64,000 bases of DNA from Schistosoma mansoni (taxonomy: Eukaryota; Platyhelminthes; Trematoda; Strigeidida; Schistosomatidae): positions 558,001 through 622,000 of the forward strand of contig NW_017386047.1 of assembly GCF_000237925.1 (NCBI RefSeq), written 5' to 3'. The notes beneath the pieces were generated by a model that was not told the origin of the DNA, did not search any database, and worked only from the letters and a program-made list of their open reading frames with translations. The position numbers and the translations under genes are program-made. Positions within the stretch are counted from its first letter, which is position 1; the number at the start of each line of letters is the position of its first letter. Positions 1 through 9,300 of the stretch are shown here, in pieces.

Positions 1-932
1 CAGATGAGATGGTGTTTGTAGGTGGTGAACAGGAATCCGTGCAACTGAGTTTGGTGCAAGTTGGCACTGGTCAGCAATGTGTACCTGTAATCTCGATTGA
101 ACTGATGCTCCCTGACCGATTCCATCTCGTGTCACTCAACTGCACAGTTGGAAGCATTAACACTGCACGATCGGTGACGCGACTGACCTCCTGTAGGACT
201 GAGATGTATTTGCAATGGATTGATGAGTGGGTGGTGATCAAATGTGATGTATGTGAGGTGCTTCTCAGTGCAGATCCAATGCTATGGATGAAGTGCAAAT
301 GTGGCCACCAGTCTAGGTGACTCGACATCGCGTGCACTATGTTCAGATGAGATGGTGTTTGTAGGTGGTGAACAGGAATCCGTGCAACTGAGTTTGGTGC
401 AAGTTGGCACTGGTCAGCAATGTGTACCTGTAATCTCGATTGAACTGATGCTTCCTGACCGATTCCATCTCGTGTCACTCAACTGCACAGTTGGAAGCAT
501 TAACACTGCACGATCGGTGACGCGACTGACCTCCTGTAGGACTGAGATGTATTTGCAATGGATTGATGAGTGGGTGGTGATCAATGTGATGTATGTGAGG
601 TGCCTCTCAGTGCAGATCCAATGCTATGGATGAAGTTGCAATGTGGCCACCAGTCTAGGTGACTCGACATCGCGTGCACTATGTTCAGATGAGATGGTGT
701 TTGTAGGTGGTGAACAGGAATCCGTGCAACTGAGTTTGGTGCAAGTTGGCACTGGTCAGCAATGTGTACCTGTAATCTCGATTGAACTGATGCTTCCTGA
801 CCGATTCCATCTCGTGTCACTCAACTGCACAGTTGGAAGCATTAACACTGCACGATCGGTGACGCGACTGACCTCCTGTAGGACTGAGATGTATTTGCAA
901 TGGATTGATGAGTGGGTGGTGATCAATGTGAT
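1..932. repeat. Tandem satellite, about 342-bp unit, 2.7 copies
   Basis: Three head-to-tail copies of one unit begin at about 1, 344 and 686 (period 342-343 bp) and differ by only a few bases. The third copy stops near 932, where unrelated AT-rich sequence begins. The array is cut by the left edge of the window. Open frames inside it recur with each unit and match no protein I know, so I treat it as noncoding. A diverged single monomer lies at about 7685-8200. Confidence 0.93.
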
Positions 933-1155
933 GTCGAAGATTTATATAAAACTGTATCATAATGGTTAGGTGAAGTCAATCCGCACAGGTACATATATGC
1001 CAGCTGAGATAGAACGAAATCGAGTTAAAATCTTGTGTTAGACTGCTAGGTACCTTATATCTGTTCTTTAGTGGCCTGTGATCTAACTTATGTTAGATCG
1101 AACGAATGATCGTTATCCCATGATTACTGTCGAAATATACATCCTGGACACTCTC
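933..1155. other. Unassigned AT-rich sequence before the gap
   Basis: No coding potential or recognised repeat. A small perfect inverted repeat (gatctaac / gttagatc) sits at 1080-1099. Confidence 0.5.
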
Positions 1156-1485
1156 NNNNNNNNNNNNNNNNNNNNNNNNNNNNNNNNNNNNNNNNNNNNN
1201 NNNNNNNNNNNNNNNNNNNNNNNNNNNNNNNNNNNNNNNNNNNNNNNNNNNNNNNNNNNNNNNNNNNNNNNNNNNNNNNNNNNNNNNNNNNNNNNNNNNN
1301 NNNNNNNNNNNNNNNNNNNNNNNNNNNNNNNNNNNNNNNNNNNNNNNNNNNNNNNNNNNNNNNNNNNNNNNNNNNNNNNNNNNNNNNNNNNNNNNNNNNN
1401 NNNNNNNNNNNNNNNNNNNNNNNNNNNNNNNNNNNNNNNNNNNNNNNNNNNNNNNNNNNNNNNNNNNNNNNNNNNNNNNNNNNNN
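1156..1485. other. Assembly gap of 330 N
   Basis: A run of 330 undetermined bases. The sequence to its right begins inside a SINE, so the gap probably holds that SINE's 5' half. It could also hide the missing terminal exon of CARNMT1. Confidence 0.99.
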
Positions 1486-1605
1486 TCATAACAGGACGGA
1501 ACGGCCGTCTAGTGCTTCCAGGTTTTCCATGGTGGTCTAGCTTCAATTGACTAATGATTTCAACTATGAAAATACTGAAATATCTACAAAAACCCCTTCT
1601 GGTCT
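1486..1605 (+). mobile_element. 3' part of a hammerhead-bearing SINE (Sm-alpha-like)
   Basis: After the gap the sequence matches the 3' half of the SINE seen in full on the minus strand at 50684-50900: the GGCCGTC cleavage-side segment, then the body reading 'ccatggtggtctagcttc', then the tail 'gaaaatactgaaat'. The hammerhead core is altered (GGAAC where GAAAC is expected), so this copy is unlikely to cleave. Family assignment is from memory of schistosome Sm-alpha repeats. Confidence 0.75.
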
Positions 1606-2360
1606 ATAAATTTGTTGAGAATGTTAATTCTCTGAAAAAACTGCTTGCTTAACATTTACTTATAATTCTGTAAACTTGAAAGTTTTCTTTTTTTTCGATC
1701 TGAAACTCTTCACAACAGTCATTATGCGTTTTTATTGAGCTTAGAAAAATGACCTCCACCAGCAAGTTACTGACCAAATGTACTAGTTTTGTATCCTATT
1801 TTTAATGTCTTTGTATTCTCATGCCCATTTGCTATACATTTTTAATCGTTTTTCTTTGGTCGGTATCAATAAATCTTTCTTGTGAAATTTATCTTTCTGA
1901 GATTATTCAGGGGGTTATAGAAAAGTGAAGGTAAACTGAGAGAGTTATCCGAATCGATTTTAAGCCGCCCAGTTCATCAAGACAAAGTAGAAAGGTACTT
2001 ATTCGTGTCGCTTTGAGGTAGAAGTAATGAAATAGTTTAACTGAGAAATGAGATTACTAAGCGTAAATAGAGAACTGGTGTATAAATGTCTGATTGTGAC
2101 GTGACACAGTGCGCAAATGTGGAAGTGACCAACACTCCAGAAGTTATCCAGTAATGATATATTTTCGCTCATTTGATTGCTATTAGAAATTAAGACCAAG
2201 TGAATTTAGCGACGGACTGTCAACTTCTTGTTCCGACGAACCAACTTCCATATTTCACAAAAATATTCTACACATAATGAATATTATTACAGGATGGTTG
2301 TGGAGATTGTAGAATCTTGTAATTCTATATCACAGACTGATATTAGGCAACCATGAGAAA
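1606..2360. other. Unassigned AT-rich intergenic or intronic sequence
   Basis: I see no exon, RNA gene or known repeat here. I searched the minus strand for the missing CARNMT1 C-terminal exon (a Tyr-rich segment ending the family) and did not find it. Confidence 0.5.
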
Positions 2361-2361
2361 C

Positions 2362-2460
2362 TAGATGGCATTGGATAGTCATTTCTCTAGGGATCGAACC
2401 CAGGATTATAATACCAGGAAGGAGACCAATTCATCTCCAGACCACTAAGTTATCATCCAA
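2362..2460 (-). mobile_element. tRNA-derived SINE head, diverged
   Basis: On the minus strand an A-box-like stretch (TTAGTGGTCTGGAG) is followed about 45 bp later by a perfect B box (GGGTTCGATCCC). This is the internal Pol III promoter layout of a tRNA. The ends cannot pair into an acceptor stem, so it is a SINE head or tRNA relic rather than a tRNA gene. Confidence 0.5.
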
Positions 2461-2484
2461 TGGTTTATACGGTTACTTTCAGGT

Positions 2485-2610
2485 TAAGCGCTTAAATTAA
2501 GGTATAACAGTTTTGGGTTCGATTCCTCACACGATCATGGATCTTCACTGATGAGGAATTCCATACTTGAACGAAACAACTGTCCAGTATTTCCTGCTTT
2601 GCAGCGGCTG
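2485..2610 (+). mobile_element. Decayed hammerhead SINE
   Basis: A box ('ggttaagcgc'), B box ('gggttcgattcct') and then a hammerhead-like segment with CTGATGA at about 2549 and CGAAAC about 20 bases later, ending in a GTCCAGT cleavage-side arm. Helix II no longer pairs well, so this is an old, probably inactive copy of the Sm-alpha-like family. Confidence 0.55.
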
Positions 2611-2650
2611 TCTAAATAGTTAGTCACCGATGTAAACTATGGCAAACATA

Positions 2651-3135
2651 ATATTTATTTAAGCACATAAATATTGGTACAAAGGGCACCAGATACATAT
2701 GCGCCACACAAAATAATGAGAATGGGAGAAGATGCGTATATGTAAAAGAAGGAAAAAAAGAGAAGAGTAATGATGGGGGAACTGAAATGTACAATCAGAA
2801 CTCTCTCAGTTGAGAAAGTTATAACCACTCTTTATGAAGAAAGTAAAAGAAGGTTACAGCAGGCTCGCCACTGGCTTCTATTCTGAGCCACATCTGATAA
2901 CGTCTCTATCCACTGTGTTGCACCATCTCTCGGACCCCATCCAGGGAGTCGTGAAGGACCAACAGAGGCTAGCCCTTTGTAGCTTTCTTTCATACCACGA
3001 CACCATGTCATACACTGACCACATCTCTCCGCTTTTTCCAACCAGTCCCAGAGTCGGCAAATAATGCACGACGTGGAATTCTCTGGGACGACATTCGTAG
3101 AACATGTCCAAGCCACCGAAGTCGGTGTTTCAAGA
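2651..3135 (-). mobile_element. RTE-B LINE, 5'-truncated 3' end
   Basis: The minus strand encodes the C-terminal end of an RTE-type endonuclease-reverse transcriptase: a 'RLPGWGPRDG' segment, a 'TLSDVAQNRSQW' segment and a stop at 2832. The reading breaks near the 5' side, where two frames overlap around 2880-3110. A 3' UTR of about 175 bp ends in an aaataaat tail. This resembles the SR3/Perere-3 group as I remember it. The last 60 bp or so are nearly the same as the last 60 bp of the SHORT-R repeat found many times in this window. Confidence 0.75.
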
Positions 3136-3258
3136 TGGTGACACCAATTGAATTATAATAAATAGTTACATACAAATATCGATCGAAAAAATATCAAAAC
3201 ACCAATAACCTGGTTATAATTAACTACCATATCATTGTAAAACTGAATTATATCTTAC

Positions 3259-3362
3259 CACAATCTCGAAACCTAATCGTTTAATAGCTAAACGAAGTTC
3301 TGTATAACTTAATTCTAAAGAATCTTCACCAGGTATATCAGAGAAATGATATAATAATGGAC
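3259..3362 (-). CDS. CARNMT1: CARNMT1 coding exon 7 (last one visible)
   Basis: Encodes '[20 protein letters not shown]' followed by 'IKRLGFEIV'. The His in LLYHF is a substrate-site position in the human enzyme as I recall. The exon ends with a good donor (GTG|GTAAGA) in phase 0, so at least one more exon must follow. Confidence 0.93.
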
Positions 3363-6300
3363 CTAAAATACAAAATGATACTCATATTATATAGAAACAC
3401 AGAAATAAAAAGTTGTATAAATACTGATAAACTGTTAAGAATATTCATTATTATTAGCATATACAAAGAGGAAATCATTTAATAGTTAAGAAGCTTAGTT
3501 TTCAACATGTAAATTATGGGTTCGAAAACATTAGCTTTAAACTACTTCTTGAGGGCCCCAAAAATGCCCTGGTACGGCCGAGAGTGGGGAGAGTCCGTTC
3601 TCCCTCTCCAAATGCTCTCACATGGCCACACGTATATAGCCTCTGTCAGGGAAGTCCTACTCACTGCCTTCTCGTCAATGGGGTGTTGTTCACGAAAGTG
3701 AGAGGACGAAAAGCGAATGTCTGACGCTTTAACCGGGTTGGTGGACACGGAAAGTCTACCTAGGGAAGTTGGAAAACCCTCATTTCAAACCAATGGTGCA
3801 CATGGGATCCAGGAGCCTGCATCTCCTTACGATGCTCCACCGCCTTGAGGATCAGACCTTCAGGTCAAATGTTCCGGGTGTGGCCCCCTAAGAAAACCAC
3901 CTGCTCCATTTGGGCACCTGGGCAGTATCACAGCCGTCACACAAATCAAATGAGATTTGTGTGGCGCATATCTATCTGGTGCTTCTTTGTACCAATATTT
4001 ATGTGTTTAAATAATAATAACTTAATACGCTATTTCGTAACGTTTCCCAAGGACATTTTTATACTGTATATACGCGCTTGAGTTGTGTGCCTGTTCGTTT
4101 GTGCTTTCAACTGCTTGTGGAATATACTTTTTTCCGGTCTTTTCCTCCTAGTTATCAGGGCTAGGGAGCAGTGAATAGTTTAGCTTGTCTCATTGTTGTG
4201 TTGCTGATCCTTCGTTCCGTTCGCAGATTTTAGGTGATCTCGTAATCTCTTCAAAAATAGCAAAGTTCAAATAACTTTATCAATGTCACTAGTCCTTATT
4301 ACAAATAATCTAGCTTAAATTTTGATTAGACAGGTTTTATGAGGATTGGTTTAACTTATAGATTGTATTTATCACAGATTGGTCGCAGTTGGGGGATCAC
4401 TGAAAACCACGAGACATAAAACAGATGTTTTATTTTAGTATGAAAATACTCACGCGTGTGAACTTGCGATCAGACACACAGTTGAATTCAAGACCTTTAC
4501 GTCACGCGGCAAATCTCTAGCCAATAGAACCAATGGGTAAGCGTGTAATTGTATGTTCCAGAGTGCAATCAATGTGTGAAATAAAGTGATGATCACCCAA
4601 TGTAACTGGACAATCCAGTAGTTCTAATGGTTGGGGATTTTCTGCTAAACCTGAAGATTTTGGATTTAATCAGTGAAGGAATTGTAGACGGGGACTACTG
4701 AGGAATCTCGTTACTGAGACGAAATATGTTTTCAATGTTTCGTGGCTTTAAAAGAAACTACAGCTGACATCAATTTGTAACAAATGCAACCTGTAAATCT
4801 GGCTGAGTACATTAGCCTGTGCTTTATTAGTAAGAGTTTATATTTTTCTGTCGTTAGTATTCAGAACTAAATTTAATTACTTTTAGTTGACATACAAACT
4901 AACCTTGGTTAAGTGCCTTGATAATGCTTGTAATTAGTAGTGAAATTCAGAGAACGAGAAATTTCGTTTTATTTGTAACTTTTCAGATGGGTGCAATGGT
5001 GATAATCAATGACGATCAACATATAAAAAAGTTTATTCACCAAGTACTTGAGTATGAACCACACTTGAAGTGTGAAAGATAATGGTACTATCCGGTTTTC
5101 AGCAAATAGAACTCACATCGGTAAACATTATTTGAACTATATATATAAAACGATATATATGGCCAAGTATACGAATATTTCGTTGGAGGATAGCATAACA
5201 GAAAATGACTTAGAGTTTAATCGACTTACAATCGACTAATAAGGTATACAATTCTTACAGTCTACTTTGCTATTCTCATATATTCAAGTCAATAGAATAT
5301 TTGTTTAGCTGAGTTGCTTATCTAGGTAAGTTACTCAGAAAAGGGGGGAAATCACCTGTGGAGCTTCAACAACTGAAGTGATTAGGACACATTACGTACG
5401 ATCAGTCATAACCAAACCCGAATTGTAATGTTGCACATATTAGAAGAGGTTATTCACTCCCGGTCTATGTGCACCACAACTGTAAATCACGAGTTACAAA
5501 TTTTCAATAGAATGATTTAGGATGGGTTTCCCCAATGGCACACGTACACTTCACCGTTTATGCAATTCTTAACGTTGAATCTAGTATCATTCTATAACCA
5601 ACTTTCAGTCATCAACCCCATTCATTATTTGACAACTACATTTCTGTATTTTTATTATAACTGATATAATCATTCATTCTCCTACACTTAAAATGTTAGT
5701 GGTTCCTTATCACTGTGCTGAAAAAATAGCAAATATGGCTGACGACTACCTGCACCAGGTTCTACATTTTCCTAATGACAGGCTGGATATCAAAATAACA
5801 GGTATTTCTGACTAGTAAACTTTACAAAAAAGATTATTCAGGATGAAATGTGGATTATTCAAAACCTTTTTGTTTTGATTGCCTCTAACCATTCAGTAAC
5901 AAAAAAAATAACACAAACCACGATATTAGGTCACTTAGACTACCGGTTAAACTTCAATAATCACAAAACGGGGACTAAAAAATAATAACAATCGGTAAAA
6001 TAATAACTCGATTAACCAACCATCATGTCTCAGGCCTGTACCATGACGTACCTATGAAATTTTAAGAGGGAGTTGAACAGAATCACTAGGCTTTCAAACA
6101 AACAGAAGTCTCATTAAAAGCCAAATGAGTACATAAACCTGTATATCCAGTAAGTGAGTATATATGTAAAGCAGTAACCAAGTGAAGGATTTGATGTTTA
6201 GTAAGAAACAAAAAGAAAATATGAAGACCACAAGACGGATTTATTTCAGGACTAATTTATACATACCAAAATTGATCCAATAACCACCAGGTTTAAGTAT

Positions 6301-9300
6301 AAGCCAAATTGTATCCAAATAATTAAGAATATTATGTGATGTGTCAATAAAAAACACAGTAGCTAAACAATCCCATGTATCTGCATTTAAATTTAAAAAT
6401 AGGTACAAAACCAATAGGCATTAATGATTTCAGAATGGAGTGCAAAGAATGAATAGAATAAAGTTTTCTCATAATAATATGGCTTAAAAAGACTTCATTT
6501 ACTGACTGAGAAACATAATGTTCGTTAAGTAATTCAAAACTGGCCCCCAAATGCCCTGGTACGGCCGAGAGTGGGGAGAGTCTACTCTCCCTCTCCAAAT
6601 GCTCTCACATGGCCACGCGTATATAGCCTCTGTCAGGGAAGTCCTACTCACTGCCTTCTCGTCAATGGGGTGTTGTTTACGAAAGTGAGAGGACGAAAAG
6701 CGAATGTCCGGCGCTTTAACCGGGTTGGTGGACACGGAGGGTCCACCTAGGGGAGTTGGAAAACCCTGATTCCAAACCAATGGTGCACATGGGCTGGCTC
6801 CAGTATCCTGATGGAACGAATGGCGGACGAACCTGTCATTGGTCAACGGCTACCATGGGACTGCATCTCCTCACGATGCTCCACTGCCTTGTGGATCAGA
6901 CCTTTTGGTCAAAGGCTCGGGGTGTGGCCCCCTAAGAAAACCACCTGCTTCGGTTTGGGCACCCGGGCAGTATCACAGCCCACACACAAAGAAGGTGTGG
7001 CGCATATGTACCTGGTGCCCTTTTGTACCAATATATATGTGTTTAAATAAATAAATAAATAAAATAATTCAAAACTAGGGTGACTTCAGTCCAAAAGACT
7101 AAGACTATGTGTGTGATGTTGACTGATTCTGAGAAATGCTGCCCTTTTTTATGAAACTCAGTTGATCATAACCCAATTTATCAGTGCTGCGCCTTGGTAC
7201 GGTCGAGGGTGGGGAGAGTCAGCTCTCGAAATGCTCTCACGTATACAGCGACTGTCAAGGAAGTTCTACTCACTGCCTTCTCGCACCACGGGTGTTTTTT
7301 ACGAAATTGAGAGGACGAAAATGTCCGGCATTTTAACCGGGTTGGTGAACATGGAGGGTTCACCTAGGGGAGTTAGGAAACTCTCATTCCAAACCAATGA
7401 TGTACATGGGCTCCAGTACCCTGATGGAACAAATGGCATTTGGACTTATTGTTGGTTACCGGCTACCGTGTGACTGCATCTCCTAACATTGCTCCACTGC
7501 ATTGTGGATTAGACCTTTACGTCAAAGATTTGGTGAGTGGCTCTCTAAGAAAACCACCTGCTTCGATCTGAACACCCGGACAATATCACGACCCACTCAC
7601 AAAGCGAGTGAGTTGTGTGGCGCATATGTATTCAGTGCCCTTTGTACCAATATTCATGTGTTCAAATAAATAAAATGAATTTTTGTGTGTCAGGTCATTC
7701 CTAGTGCAGATCGAATCCCACCAACCAATTTGCAATGTGGTTACTACTTTACATTGCGTGAACTATACGTTATATCTAAAGCTTGGATTTTTAATGTACC
7801 GCGTATAACTTGAGCACTCAAACGGTAGAACCCTCCAAGTCACAAATGAGAAGACGGAAGACTGAAGAAAGTGCTTGTTGAACAATCAACATGTACAGAA
7901 AATGATGGGTATTTATAGATATTAGCATTTGTCATATCAACATTATAATCCAAGAAATCCGCAATGAGGAATGTTATGCTACTTGACCAATAGTAGCACG
8001 CCACGTTGACATTCTAGAAAGTTCTGTTGCGTTCTGATTAGATGAGACTCTTCTAGGGCCTCCAGAGGCTCTGTCGTAGTTCTCAGAAGCCACCCCAACA
8101 CTATATTGAAATGGGATGGTGGTTGGAGGTGTTTGACAGGAACCCCTGGACCTAGGTTTCGAGCTATTTGGTAAACCATATTGATAATTCGAAATGACTA
8201 AGCATATCAACTTGTATGTAACCGAAGGGAAAGCAACGAACTACAATGAATTTATCGTACTCTGGCATCAGTGTCGTTCTTTATTTTGTTTACATTTGTA
8301 AAAGGAGGACGTTTATAATTAGAGCGATTTCATGTACAAATATACACAGACACACAAGAACACACATACTTGGCTCAGTATAAATTTCAACGAAATCTCC
8401 AGCTGCCATAGAAAATTGGACGTTAGCAGGTAAATCTGCTGGACATACATCAGGGAAATAAACCGGGGCCATTTGATCTTCACGTGACATATTATTACAA
8501 AATTGACCGATCCACGGATATAATTTGTACTCATTAACTTGTTTACATCTGAAAATGTGGGAAAATCAAAACGAAACTTTGCGAATACGAAGATTTCGCC
8601 ACCACTCAGTAATTCGCAGACAATATGAAACCAGAGGCAGTCGGTCAGTTAATCAGTTATATGCAACGTGATACCTGGCACATACGTGTATCGCTTTGAG
8701 TTGCCCCACTATTTACCAGTACAATGAAATGAAATTATCAAGCCAAATACCAAGATAGTTGAGATGGTAATTGTCATATCCGCTCAGCCGAGAGTGGGGA
8801 GAGTCCGTTCTCCCTCTCCAAATGCTCTCACATGGCCACGCGTATATAGCCTCTGACAGGGAAGTCCTACTCACTGCCTTCTCGTCAATGGGGTGTTGTT
8901 TACGAAATTGAGAGGACGAAAAGCGAATATCCGGTGCTTTAACCGGGTTGGAGGACACAGCGAGTCCACCTAGTGAAGTTGGAAAACCCTCATTCCAAAC
9001 CAATGGCGTACATAGGCTTCACACTTAAGGTATAACATGGTCTCACCAACTTTTTTGATAAAACAATAATGAGGCCAGAATTTTACGAGAATATTCAAAT
9101 TACTGAAAAATTCCCATCATATTAAAACACAATTATATGAACGAAGAATATTCTTTTCAACAATTTCTCATCAGGTTCTACAATTATAACAAGTGTCACT
9201 ACATTTACTAAGAAACATTTAAACTGACCAACCTTATACTACCTTAAACACTCGACTGTGAGATGTTATTTGGCAATAAATTATGAAAATAATGCTGAAC

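Noticed and set aside
9-969. Repeated 103-110 codon ORFs at the left end
   Set aside because: They are the same satellite unit read three times; the frame opens only because the unit lacks stops, and no protein motif is present.
1080-1099. Small palindrome as a DNA transposon end
   Set aside because: Only 8 bp per arm, with no partner end found before the gap.
1090-1546. ORFs across the run of N
   Set aside because: They consist almost entirely of undetermined codons.
2362-2460. A functional tRNA gene on the minus strand
   Set aside because: A and B boxes are present but no acceptor stem can form and the anticodon arm is not convincing; a SINE head is more likely.
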